From Sva-07 sp963715825 (GTDB taxonomy: Bacteria; Actinomycetota; Acidimicrobiia; Acidimicrobiales; Ilumatobacteraceae): a stretch of 64,000 bases of DNA. A program made the translations under genes and the position numbers. Location of the stretch: positions 496,001 to 560,000 of the forward strand of contig CAVQSI010000041.1 of the NCBI GenBank assembly GCA_963715825.1. The letters run 5' to 3'. Below the pieces are notes generated by a model, which was not told where the DNA came from, did not search any database, and worked only from the letters and a program-made list of their open reading frames with translations. Shown piece after piece: positions 1-7,887 of this stretch (positions are counted from its first letter, which is position 1; each line of letters begins with the position of its first letter).

Positions 1-318
1 ATTCTCGTGAAGTTCTACCTCCACATCAGCTCCGACGAGCAGGCCAAACGGTTCGAGAGCCGACGCGACGATCCGCTGCGCAAGTGGAAACTCAACGACG
101 AGGACTGGCGCAACCGCGACAAGTGGGACCAGTACATCGAGGCCGCCGAGGACATGTTCGAGCGCACCGACCATCAGCTGGCTCCGTGGGACGTCGTGTC
201 GGGCGAGAACAAGAAGTGGGCTCGGGTGACGATCCTCGAGACGCTCAACCAGCGGGTGGAGGACGGCATCGCCCGCTGGGAGATGCTCAACACCCCGACC
301 GGTGAACCATCCGCCTGA
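1..318 (+). CDS. Polyphosphate kinase 2 family protein, C-terminal part (5' end outside window)
   Basis: The reading frame is already open at base 1 (Ile-Leu-Val-Lys-Phe-Tyr) and ends with TGA at 316-318, so only about 105 C-terminal residues are visible. They match the end of PPK2 enzymes: FYLHISSDEQ, then RKWKLNDEDW, DKWDQY and MFERTD, then a final helix with NKKWARV. PPK2 proteins transfer phosphate between polyphosphate and nucleotides in the cytoplasm. The Walker A and B motifs and the lid lie upstream, so the class (AMP-, ADP- or GDP-using) cannot be told. GTG at 7 is internal to the domain and not a real start. Confidence 0.85.
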   Translation: MLVKFYLHISSDEQAKRFESRRDDPLRKWKLNDEDWRNRDKWDQYIEAAEDMFERTDHQLAPWDVVSGENKKWARVTILETLNQRVEDGIARWEMLNTPTGEPSA

Positions 319-359
319 GCGTGACGTCGAGCCGGGCCCGCAGTGAGGCTCGGTGCGGC

Positions 360-1136
360 TCAACCGATCAGATCGACGATCGCCGCGGCGGGGTCGCCGC
401 TGGTGACGAGCGTTTCACCGACCAGCACGGCGTCGTAACCGGCCGCACGCAGTGACCGGGCGTCAGCGGCGCCGCGGACGCCCGACTCGGCGACCTTGAC
501 CGCATGGTCCGGGATCACCCCGGCCATCCGCACGGCACGTTCGTGGTCGACCTGGAACGTGACGAGGTCACGCTGGTTGACACCGATCAGCGTCGCCTCG
601 GCGGCGAGCGCATGTTCCAGCTCGCGTTCGTCGTGGATCTCGACGAGCACGTCGAGGCCGACATCGACGGCCAGTGCGTGGAAGCCGGCGAGCTCGGCCG
701 GATCGAGTGCAGCAGCGATCAAGAGCACGCAGTCGGCGCCCATGATGCGAGCGTCGAGCACGTCGCGTTCGCCAACCGTGAAGTCCTTGCGGATGACCGG
801 CAGCGAACAGGCTGCCCGGGCTGCCTGCAAGTCGTCGACCGAGCCGCCGAAGTGCTCGACGTCGGTGAGCACGGACAGGCACGCCGCTCCCCCACGCTCG
901 TACGTGACTGCGATCTCCGCGGGGTCGAGGTCCGCGTTGAGATCGCCCTTGGAGGGTGATCGCCGCTTGATCTCGGCGATCACGCCGAGTCGGTCACGCC
1001 CGGCGAGCGCCGCTCGGAACCCCCGGGCCGGGGGCACCGCGCGCGCGTCGTCGATCAGCCGCTCGATCGAGCGGGTGTCGGCGGCGGCGACCGCTCGGTG
1101 ACGATCGAGGATCGCGTCGAGGTAGGTCGCCGCCAT
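360..1136 (-). CDS. trpC: Indole-3-glycerol phosphate synthase
   Basis: A 258-residue TIM-barrel enzyme that makes indole-3-glycerol phosphate from CdRP in tryptophan synthesis. The family motifs are in order: EIKRRSPSKG near residue 55 (catalytic Lys), LSVLTDVEHFGG near 90, PVIRKDF near 117, VGVNQRDL-like text near 185 (here IGVNQRDL), and AESGV and VLVGETL near the end. Length is normal. The ATG lies 13 bp after the stop of the ABM-domain gene with GGAAG in between, so trpC is the last gene of a glyS-ABM-trpC run. No other trp genes are in the window, so trpC is separated from the rest of the pathway. Confidence 0.95.
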   Translation of the reverse strand: MAATYLDAILDRHRAVAAADTRSIERLIDDARAVPPARGFRAALAGRDRLGVIAEIKRRSPSKGDLNADLDPAEIAVTYERGGAACLSVLTDVEHFGGSVDDLQAARAACSLPVIRKDFTVGERDVLDARIMGADCVLLIAAALDPAELAGFHALAVDVGLDVLVEIHDERELEHALAAEATLIGVNQRDLVTFQVDHERAVRMAGVIPDHAVKVAESGVRGAADARSLRAAGYDAVLVGETLVTSGDPAAAIVDLIG

Positions 1137-1149
1137 CAGGGCTTCCGGG

Positions 1150-1455
1150 TCAGAGGCCCTTGCCGCGTACCGGCGTGAGCATGGTCAGCTCGGGCCGGCC
1201 GGCGAGGATGCCACCGAAGGCGTTCATGATCTGCTTCATCACGTCGCTGGTGCTGTGGGCGGTGAGGGCGTCACCGTCGGCGTACAGCTCGTACATGTAG
1301 GCGACGTTGGCGTCGTTGGGATCCTCGAGGAGCTGGTAGAGCAGCGTGCCCTCCTCGGATCCGACGTGGTCCATCATCGGGGCGAGGCCGGCGTACAGGT
1401 CGTCGCGCTTTCCGTCGATGCAGGTGAACTTGGCGATCATGGCAACTTGACTCAT
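1150..1455 (-). CDS. Antibiotic biosynthesis monooxygenase (ABM) domain protein
   Basis: A 101-residue single-domain protein with the dimeric alpha-beta barrel pattern of ABM/YgiN proteins: an opening strand AMIAKFTCIDGK, a middle LLYQLLEDPND strand, then YMYELYADGDALTAHSTS. Such proteins range from quinol monooxygenases to heme or aldehyde modifying enzymes; the substrate is not evident. The start is taken at MSQVAM rather than the longer open frame, because the extra 34 residues overlap glyS and look non-coding. A TACGGT hexamer 8 nt before this ATG suggests its own leaderless promoter between glyS and this gene. Confidence 0.8.
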   Translation of the reverse strand: MSQVAMIAKFTCIDGKRDDLYAGLAPMMDHVGSEEGTLLYQLLEDPNDANVAYMYELYADGDALTAHSTSDVMKQIMNAFGGILAGRPELTMLTPVRGKGL

Positions 1456-1483
1456 GGGCGCCGACCGTAGCTGGTCGTCCTGC

Positions 1484-2794
1484 TCACATTCCCAACCGGT
1501 CGCCGACGGTGCCGAGCAGCTCGGAGATCGGGACGCGCACTTGCTCGGTGGTGTCACGATCTCGCACGGTCACGGCGTTGTCGTCGAGCGAGTCGAAGTC
1601 GACGGTCACCGCGAGCGGCGTACCGATCTCGTCCTGGCGTCGGTAGCGCTTGCCGATGTTCTGGGTCTCGTCGTAGTCGACCATGTACCGCTCGGCGAGG
1701 AGCTTGCGGACCTCGTGGGCGAGCGGGGTCAGCGTGTCCTTCTTCGACAGCGGCAGCACGGCGACCTTGTACGGCGCCAGGCGCGGGTGCAGGCGCAGTA
1801 CGGTCCGGGCCTCGCCGTTCACCTCGTCCTCGTCGTAGGCGGCGAGCAGGAACGCCGCCATCGTGCGCGTGGCACCGGCGGCGGGCTCGATCACGTAGGG
1901 GACGTAGCGCTCGTTGGTCTGCGGATCGAAGTAGTCGAGGCGCTCGCCGGAGTGCTCGGCGTGTTGCTTGAGGTCGTAGTCGGACCGCTGGGCGATGCCC
2001 TCCAACTCGTCGAAACCCCAGGGGAACGTGAACTCGACGTCGGAGGTGCCGCTCGAATAGTGCGACAGCTCGTCGTCGTCGTGCGGGCGCAGGCGCAGCA
2101 TCTCTTTCGGGATGCCGAGTTCGACATACCAATTGAGTCGCTCGTTGCACCAGTACTCGTACCACTGCGCCGACTCCTCCGGCGGGACGAAGAACTCGAG
2201 TTCCATCTGCTCGAACTCACGGGTGCGGAAGATCCAGTTCTGTGGCGTGATCTCGTTGCGAAAGCTCTTGCCGACCTGGGCGATCCCGAACGGCGGCTTC
2301 TTGCGCGATGTCTGCAGCACCTGGCCGAAGTTGGTGAACATGCCCTGCGCCGTCTCGGGGCGCAGATACGCGTCAGCGCCGGTGCCCTCGACCGGGCCGG
2401 CCTGCGTCTTGAACATCAGGTTGAACTCGCGGGCTTCGGTGAAGGAACCCTTCGAGCCGCAGTTGGGACACACGTCGGGGTCGTCGAGCTTGTCGAGGCG
2501 GAAGCGCTGCTTGCAGTCGGTGCAGTCGACCAGCGGGTCGCTGAAGTTCGCCAGATGGCCCGACGCCTGCCAGACCTGCGGCGGACTCAAGATGGCGGCG
2601 TCGATCAGCACGACGTCGTCGCGTTGCTGCACCATCGAGCGCACCCACGCCTCCTTGACGTTGCGCAACAGCAGCGAGCCGAGCGGGCCGTAGTCGTAGG
2701 TGGAGCGGAAACCGCCGTAGATCTCCGCCGACTGGTAGACGAAACCCCTGCGCTTGCAGAGGCTGACGATCTGTTCGAGGTCGGTGGCAGGCAT
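1484..2794 (-). CDS. glyS: Glycyl-tRNA synthetase (dimeric, class IIa)
   Basis: A 436-residue alpha2-type GlyRS that charges tRNA-Gly. Visible are the class II motif region GGFRSTYDYGPLG near residue 25, a Zn-type insert with CTDC and CPNC, RPETAQGMF, motif 2 FRNEITPQNW.FRTREFEQME, motif 3 EPAAGATRTMAAFL, and a C-terminal anticodon-binding domain with APYKVAVLPL. Length is slightly short for the family (about 450-460) but all motifs are present. A TAGCCT hexamer lies 9 nt before the ATG. Transcription appears to continue into the ABM gene and trpC. Confidence 0.97.
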   Translation of the reverse strand: MPATDLEQIVSLCKRRGFVYQSAEIYGGFRSTYDYGPLGSLLLRNVKEAWVRSMVQQRDDVVLIDAAILSPPQVWQASGHLANFSDPLVDCTDCKQRFRLDKLDDPDVCPNCGSKGSFTEAREFNLMFKTQAGPVEGTGADAYLRPETAQGMFTNFGQVLQTSRKKPPFGIAQVGKSFRNEITPQNWIFRTREFEQMELEFFVPPEESAQWYEYWCNERLNWYVELGIPKEMLRLRPHDDDELSHYSSGTSDVEFTFPWGFDELEGIAQRSDYDLKQHAEHSGERLDYFDPQTNERYVPYVIEPAAGATRTMAAFLLAAYDEDEVNGEARTVLRLHPRLAPYKVAVLPLSKKDTLTPLAHEVRKLLAERYMVDYDETQNIGKRYRRQDEIGTPLAVTVDFDSLDDNAVTVRDRDTTEQVRVPISELLGTVGDRLGM

Positions 2795-2824
2795 AGACCC
2801 CGGAGGCTACCCACCCCCCTTTTC

Positions 2825-2876
2825 CGTTTGCGTTGCAGATTCGGTGGACCGGGTCACCCGAAGTGCAACGCAAACG
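2825..2876. repeat. Long interrupted palindrome between recO and glyS
   Basis: Perfect 13-bp arms (CGTTTGCGTTGCA at 2825-2837 and its complement at 2864-2876) enclose a second, nearly complementary inner stem around TTCGG and CCGAA. The element fills most of the gap between the recO stop and the glyS promoter, so it could act as a terminator for recO or as an operator. It has no T-run on either side. Confidence 0.7.
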
Positions 2877-2895
2877 TGATTGTTGGTGGGGTGGG

Positions 2896-3639
2896 TCAGT
2901 GGGTTTCGAACATGGCGACGGCTTTGAGGCGACGCTCGATGTGGAACTCGAGGGCACGGGTGGCCAGCGACGAGACCTCGTGGGTGCTGGGCGATTCATC
3001 GCGAGCGAGCGCGTGGACGAGTTGGCCGCCGAGGATCTCGCGCAGGATCTCCAGCGCCCCGGGGCTGATCGCCTGGCCGGAGCGACACGAGCGACACAGC
3101 ACGCCGCCTTCGTTGAGGTCGAACGCCACGAACTGGGTGTCCGGCTCGCGCTCGCCACAGCGCACGCACTGTTCGAGTTCCGGCCGCAGCCCCTCGTTCG
3201 CAAGCAACTTCCAGTAGAACGCGGCGACGTTCAGCGGCGACGGCGGCTGGTCGGGCGGTGAGGCCGCGATCGTCCGCAACACCCCGACGAGCATCCGGTA
3301 CAGCTGCGGGTTGGGTTCGCGCTCCAGCGACAACTGGTCGACGGCCTCGATCACCGCCAGGCCCTGCGACGCCCGGTCGAGCGACGACAGCATCGGCGCC
3401 AACGGCTCGACCGACTCGGCCTGGGTGACGATGTCGAGCTCGCGACCCCGGTAGAGCTGAAGCCGCACGTGGCTCATCGGTTCGAGGCGCGCCCCGAACT
3501 TGGACTTGGTCTTGCGGACGCCCTTCGCAACGGCGCGCACCTTGCCGTGCTCGACGGTGTGGAACACGACGATCCGGTCGGATTCTCGCAGCTTGTAGGT
3601 GCGCAGCACGACGCCGGTGTCACGGTAGAGCTCGCTCAC
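2896..3639 (-). CDS. recO: DNA repair protein RecO
   Basis: A 247-residue recombination mediator that helps load RecA in the RecFOR pathway. It has an N-terminal OB fold (YRDTGVVLRTYKLRESDRI at the start, then VAKGVRKTKSKFGARLEP) and a C-terminal helical domain with a four-Cys zinc site, CVRC near residue 158 and CRSC near 185. The start is GTG, 18 bp after the stop of the UppS-like gene, so the two are probably co-transcribed. A recO-uppS pairing is common in actinobacteria, which makes the degenerate UppS copy next to it notable. Confidence 0.95.
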   Translation of the reverse strand: MSELYRDTGVVLRTYKLRESDRIVVFHTVEHGKVRAVAKGVRKTKSKFGARLEPMSHVRLQLYRGRELDIVTQAESVEPLAPMLSSLDRASQGLAVIEAVDQLSLEREPNPQLYRMLVGVLRTIAASPPDQPPSPLNVAAFYWKLLANEGLRPELEQCVRCGEREPDTQFVAFDLNEGGVLCRSCRSGQAISPGALEILREILGGQLVHALARDESPSTHEVSSLATRALEFHIERRLKAVAMFETH

Positions 3640-3657
3640 GATGGCGCGGTCACGGGG

Positions 3658-4281
3658 TCAGGCGTCGTCGTCGATGCCGCCGAAGCGACGCTGGCGGCGA
3701 GCGAAGTCGGCAATCGCTTCGAGCAGGTGGTCCGGTGACAGCTCGTGCCAGGCCATGGGATGGAACACCAGCTCGCCGTAGGCCAGCTCCCACACCAGCG
3801 ACGGCGGCAGGCGTGTGGACTCGCCCAGCACCACGATCAGGTCGGGCTCGCAGTCCGCCGGCGCATAGAGCGCTTCGGCGACGGTTGCCTCGTTGACCGG
3901 CTCGTCGGGGTGGAGGCGCTGCATCGCCTCGGCGAACCGTTGCCGACCGTCACCGCACGGGTCGACGATCACGTGACACGAGCCGACCATCCGATGCCAC
4001 CACTCCAGGTCGACCGGGTCAGCGCCCGGCTCGAATGCCCGCAGGGTGAGGAACGATGCGCCGGCCTGGTCGGCGATCGCCCCGAGGCGCTCGACCCGAT
4101 CGTCCCATCGATCGTCGCCGAGTTCGTCCCAGTCCTGCAGGGTGCCACCGACCACCATGATGTGGCGCAACAGTTGGCGCGTCGGGTCGCCCGCCCGCGC
4201 CGCGACCGACGACGGGGTGGCCGGGCGCGTCGCCGACGACGCTGCCGAGTCGGGCTTGGTGCTCGTGAACGACGGTGCCAC
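3658..4281 (-). CDS. UppS-like cis-prenyltransferase homologue lacking the catalytic motifs (putative NgBR-type subunit)
   Basis: A 207-residue protein that aligns with undecaprenyl diphosphate synthase end to end but has lost its catalytic motifs. RHIMVVGGTLQDW (40-51) replaces HVAIIMDGNGRW, so the catalytic Asp is gone. FLTLRAFEPG (77-86) replaces the FSTENW region, and VVLGESTRLPPS (150-161) replaces RTSGExRxSNF. The C-terminus is well conserved: LVWELAYGELVF keeps the Glu (E170) that matches the Mg-binding Glu213 of E. coli UppS, and FARRQRRFGG ends in an RXG motif (199-201). The true uppS next door lacks both. I infer a non-catalytic partner subunit, as NgBR/Nus1 is for DHDDS/Rer2 in eukaryotes. 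The GTG start is chosen because homology begins before the ATG at 4158 and an AACAAT hexamer lies 6 nt upstream; the much longer open frame runs antisense through uppS. Confidence 0.75.
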   Translation of the reverse strand: MAPSFTSTKPDSAASSATRPATPSSVAARAGDPTRQLLRHIMVVGGTLQDWDELGDDRWDDRVERLGAIADQAGASFLTLRAFEPGADPVDLEWWHRMVGSCHVIVDPCGDGRQRFAEAMQRLHPDEPVNEATVAEALYAPADCEPDLIVVLGESTRLPPSLVWELAYGELVFHPMAWHELSPDHLLEAIADFARRQRRFGGIDDDA

Positions 4282-4336
4282 GCCCCCATTGTTCCACGCC
4301 GCGGCCCACCGGCGCTGGCTCGCTAACGTGATCCTC
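4282..4336. promoter_or_regulatory. Divergent promoter region of the two UppS homologues
   Basis: The 55-bp gap carries two outward -10-like hexamers: TAACGT at 4324-4329, 7 nt before GTG 4337 of uppS, and AACAAT (reverse strand, 4288-4293), 6 nt before GTG 4281 of the UppS-like gene. Both would give leaderless transcripts, and the two promoters share one short control region. Confidence 0.5.
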
Positions 4337-5032
4337 GTGCCGCCCCGACCCGCCGAGCCCCACGAGGGCACCGCAGCACCGCTGCACGTCGCCTGCATCA
4401 TGGACGGCAACGGTCGGTGGGCGGGCCGACGGGGGCTCCCTCGTACCGAGGGCCACACCGAGGGTGAGGAGAACCTCGCCCGGCTGGTGCGAGTCGCCGT
4501 GCACCGCAACATCGGGTGGCTCACCGTGTTCGGCTTCTCCACCGAGAACTGGCAGCGGCCGAGGCCCGAGGTGCGCCACATCCTCGGCCTGCACGAGAAG
4601 CTGTTCGGCCGCGTCGCCGAACTCAACGAACTGAACGTCCGCGTCCAGTGGATCGGGCGGCCGTTCGACTCGCCGATGGCCCGCACGCCTCGCTACGTCC
4701 AACGCGCCATCCGCAAGGCCATCGCCGACACCGCTGACAACACCGGCATGGTGCTCACCATCGCGTTCGACTACGGCGGCCGCTCCGAACTCGTCGCCGC
4801 GGTCGAAGCCGCCCGACAGGGGCCCGACGGCGTCACCGTCGACTCGATCGGCGAGCACCTCTACCTGCCGGAACTCCCCCCGGTCGACGTCCTCGTGCGC
4901 ACGAGCGGTGAGCTGCGCGTGTCGAACTTCCTGCTGTGGCAGGCCGCGGGCGCGGCGATCTACTTCACCGAGGCGCCCTGGCCGGACTTCGACGAGCGCG
5001 AACTCGACGCGGCGTTGGCGCTCGCTCGATGA
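4337..5032 (+). CDS. uppS: Isoprenyl (undecaprenyl) diphosphate synthase, catalytic cis-prenyltransferase
   Basis: A 231-residue cis-prenyltransferase that extends an allylic diphosphate with IPP to make the polyprenyl carrier lipid of cell-wall synthesis. Catalytic motifs are intact: HVACIMDGNGRW (17-28, Asp23), FGFSTENW (65-72), RTSGELRVSNFLLWQ (188-202). Two usual features are missing. The Mg-binding Glu of the AYAELYF motif is Ala207 here (AGAAIYF), and the protein stops at ALALAR, before the family's RRFGG (RXG) tail. Both missing elements are present in the divergently encoded homologue at 3658-4281. GTG 4328 is an alternative start; 4337 is preferred because TAACGT lies 7 nt upstream. 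The stop overlaps the dinG start (ATGA). Confidence 0.93.
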   Translation: MPPRPAEPHEGTAAPLHVACIMDGNGRWAGRRGLPRTEGHTEGEENLARLVRVAVHRNIGWLTVFGFSTENWQRPRPEVRHILGLHEKLFGRVAELNELNVRVQWIGRPFDSPMARTPRYVQRAIRKAIADTADNTGMVLTIAFDYGGRSELVAAVEAARQGPDGVTVDSIGEHLYLPELPPVDVLVRTSGELRVSNFLLWQAAGAAIYFTEAPWPDFDERELDAALALAR

Positions 5033-6894
5033 GCGACGCGCTCGCCCGGGTCACCGCCGCGCTCGCGAACGCCGAGGAGCGCACGGGTCAGCAGCAGATG
5101 GCCGATCTCGTGACGACCGCAATCGCCGACGGGCGTCACCTCGTCGTGCAGGCAGGAACTGGTACGGGCAAGACGCTCGCCTACCTGGTCCCTGCGATCG
5201 AGGCCGATGCCCGTGTGGTCGTGGCGACGGCGACCAAGGCGCTCCAGGACCAACTCGCCACCAAGGACCTGCCCTTCCTCGCCGAGCACATCGGACGCGA
5301 CTTCGACTGGGCCGTGCTCAAGGGCCGCTCGAACTACGTGTGCCTGCAGCGGCTGCGCGAGATGAGCGCAGGCGCCGAGGGCCAACTCGAACTCGAGACG
5401 ATGGCGCTCACCACCAAGGTCGAGATCAAGCGCCTCGCCGAGTGGTCGGGCACCACGGCGACCGGCGACATGGCCGAACTCGACTGGACACCATCGGACA
5501 ACGCCTGGCGGGCGGTCAGCGTCGGCAGCGACGAGTGCCCGGGCGCCGATCGCTGCCCGCTCGGCGATCCCTGCTTCGCCGAACAGGCCCGCCGGCGGGC
5601 TGCCGCTGCCGACGTGATCGTCGTCAACACCCATCTGTACGGGCTCAACGTCGCGAGCGGTGGGGCGATCCTGCCGGACCACGACGTCGTCGTCTTCGAC
5701 GAGGCCCACGTGCTCGAGGACATCATGAGCGACACCGTGGGCGTCGAGATCGCGCCCGGCCGGTTCACCGCGCTGTCCGGCATCGTGCGGCGCATCCTCG
5801 ACGACCCCAAGCTGGTCGGTTCGATCGCCGAGATCGCCGAAGGGCTTCGAGATGCGCTGACACCGCACGTCGGCAACCGGCTCTCGACGCCGTTGCCCGA
5901 CTCGGTGCAGGAGGTGCTCACCGACGCCCGCCTGCGCCTCGGTCGGGCCAACGAGGTCCTCGTCGCGATCGACACCAAGCACGAGGACGCCAAGCAGCGT
6001 CGGCTCCGCGCCCAGACCATGACCGGCCGCGCCATCGAGCAGCTCGACATCGCGATCGAGGGGCGAGACGGCTACGTCGCGTTCGTCTCGGGCTCGCGTG
6101 ACTCACCACGGCTCGAGGTGGCGCCGCTCGACGTCGGCCCGGCGATGACCGAGGGGGTGTGGTCGCAACGCACGGCGATTCTCACGAGCGCGACCATCCC
6201 GTCGTCGCTGGCATCACGCGTCGGCATCGCCGCCGACAGCGTCGACGTCGCCGACGTCGGCAGCCCGTTCGACTACGAGCACCACTCGATGCTGTACTGC
6301 GCGATGCACCTCCCGAACCCGAATTCGGAAGGATTCCGGGCAGCGGTCCACGACGAGTTGGAGGCGTTGATCACCGCCGCTGGGGGCCGAACGCTCGCGC
6401 TCTTCACCAGTTGGCGTTCGATGGACGAGGCCGCCGAGGCCCTCCGTGAGCGGATCGACCTGCCGATCCTCACCCAACGCGATCTGCCGAAGCCGGCGCT
6501 GATCAAAGCGTTCGCCGACAGCGACGAGACCTGTCTGTTCGCCACGGCCGGCCTGTTCCAGGGAGTCGACGTGCCCGGCCAGACACTGTCACTGGTCGTC
6601 ATCGACCGGATCCCGTTCCCCCGCCCCGACGATCCATTGCTGAGCGCCCGGCGTGAACAGCTCGGCCCGACGGCGTTCTCCGAGATCGACATCCCACGTG
6701 CGTCGATGATGCTCGCCCAGGCCTGCGGCCGCCTGATCCGCTCGGCGACCGACAAGGGCGTCGTTGCCGTGATGGACCCGCGCCTCGGCACGGCCCGCTA
6801 CCGCTGGGACATCATCAAGGCGTTGCCGCCGATGCAGCGCACCAAGGTCCGCGCCGACGTCGAAACGTTCCTCCGCGAGATCGCCGCCGAGTGA
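5029..6894 (+). CDS. DinG/XPD-family ATP-dependent DNA helicase
   Basis: A 621-residue superfamily 2 helicase with an iron-sulfur domain, probably acting on damaged or structured DNA. Walker A is QAGTGTGKT near residue 40 and Walker B is VFDEAH near 223. Four Fe-S cysteines are visible: YVC near 104 and ECPGADRCPLGDPC near 170-182. C-terminal motifs are LFQGVDVPGQTLSLVVIDRIPF and the motif VI region AQACGRLIRS. ATG 5029 overlaps the uppS stop, so the two are translationally coupled. The gene converges on the aldolase gene, whose expected stop lies only 2 bp beyond. Confidence 0.93.
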   Translation: MSDALARVTAALANAEERTGQQQMADLVTTAIADGRHLVVQAGTGTGKTLAYLVPAIEADARVVVATATKALQDQLATKDLPFLAEHIGRDFDWAVLKGRSNYVCLQRLREMSAGAEGQLELETMALTTKVEIKRLAEWSGTTATGDMAELDWTPSDNAWRAVSVGSDECPGADRCPLGDPCFAEQARRRAAAADVIVVNTHLYGLNVASGGAILPDHDVVVFDEAHVLEDIMSDTVGVEIAPGRFTALSGIVRRILDDPKLVGSIAEIAEGLRDALTPHVGNRLSTPLPDSVQEVLTDARLRLGRANEVLVAIDTKHEDAKQRRLRAQTMTGRAIEQLDIAIEGRDGYVAFVSGSRDSPRLEVAPLDVGPAMTEGVWSQRTAILTSATIPSSLASRVGIAADSVDVADVGSPFDYEHHSMLYCAMHLPNPNSEGFRAAVHDELEALITAAGGRTLALFTSWRSMDEAAEALRERIDLPILTQRDLPKPALIKAFADSDETCLFATAGLFQGVDVPGQTLSLVVIDRIPFPRPDDPLLSARREQLGPTAFSEIDIPRASMMLAQACGRLIRSATDKGVVAVMDPRLGTARYRWDIIKALPPMQRTKVRADVETFLREIAAE

Positions 6895-6895
6895 T

Positions 6896-7784
6896 TCAGG
6901 TGATCGATGCGGCGAAGATGCCGTCGATCGTCGATGCCAGGGTGCTCGTTGAACTCGTCGTCGCTCTGACCGGCGCTCAGGCCCTCGGTGAGCGCTCGGC
7001 TGAAGCTGGCGATCATGCCGTGCTGGCGAGACAGGCGCTCGTTGGCCTCGTCGCGCGGGTAACCGCCCGACAACGCGACGACGCGCAACACGCGGGGGTG
7101 TTCGATCAGCGGGGCGTAGAAGTCGTCGACGGTCGGGATCGACAACTTGAGCATCACCGTCTGGTCGTCGGCAAGCGCCTCGAGCTGGACGAGGATCTCG
7201 TCGCGCAGAATCCCTTCGGCAGCCTCCTTCTCCGGGCTGTGGATGTCGACCTCCGGCTCGATGATCGGCACGAGCCCTGCACCGATGATCTCGGCGGCCA
7301 CGTCGAACTGCTGCTCGACGATGCCGCGGATGCCGACGACGTCGGCGAGATGGATCACCGACCGCATCTTCGTTCCGAACACGCCGAGACCACGGCCGCG
7401 TGCGCACAGTTCGCTCAGCCCCGGGATCGGATGCATCATCTGCACCCCGTACGCCTCGTCGGCGAGGCCCTTGTCGACCTTGAGGAACGGCACCACGTTC
7501 TTGACCGACCAGAGGTACTCGGCGGTGCCACGACCCTCGACCTGACGGTCCATCGTCTGTTCGAAGAGGATGGCGCCGAGCACTCGATCGCCGGTGAACG
7601 CCGGCGACGTCATGATGCGGCTGCGCATCGCATGCATCAGGTCGAACATCTCGTCGTCGTTGGACCAGGCGTCGTCGTCGACGCCATAGAGCTTCAACGC
7701 TTTGGGTGTGCTCCCGCCGCTCTGGTCGAGCGCTGCGATGAAACCCTGACCGGTCCGGACCTTGTTCAGCATGTCGTCGATCAC
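6896..7784 (-). CDS. Fructose-bisphosphate aldolase class I, with an apparent +1 frameshift near its 3' end
   Basis: A Schiff-base aldolase of the short class I type, cleaving fructose-1,6-bisphosphate in glycolysis or making it in gluconeogenesis. Motifs: AALDQSGGSTPKAL near residue 18, GAILFEQTMDR, FLKVDKGL, FGTKMRS, PIIEPEVDI, VMLKLSIPT (active-site Lys) and VVALSGGY. As written the frame runs on into dinG antisense (to 6798) with a nonsense tail after DDEFNEHPG. Removing one G from the GGG run at 6940-6942 restores EHLASTIDGIFAASIT and a stop at 6896. That gives 295 residues, the usual family length. Either a sequencing error or a recent mutation. GTG start with TACAGT (7792-7797) 7 nt upstream. 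Confidence 0.9.
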
Positions 7785-7887
7785 ACCGTCGACTGTAGTC
7801 AGCGGCCGCCTGGTGGGCCCTCAGATGCAGCGCACTGGTGACCGTGGACTGCTGGCCCGGGACCCGACGATCGCTACGGTCGGCGAG
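7785..7887. promoter_or_regulatory. Divergent leaderless promoters of the aldolase and enoyl-CoA hydratase genes
   Basis: On the minus strand TACAGT (7792-7797) lies 7 nt before the aldolase GTG. On the plus strand TACGGT (7875-7880) lies 7 nt before ATG 7888. No clear -35 elements or operator were found. Confidence 0.5.

Noticed and set aside
1454..3217. 587-codon plus-strand open frame opposite glyS and recO
   Set aside because: Antisense shadow; glyS and recO are unmistakable on the other strand.
4282..4686. Long N-terminal extension of the UppS-like gene (open frame from 4686)
   Set aside because: It runs antisense through uppS and its text is Ser/Arg/Pro-rich without family similarity.
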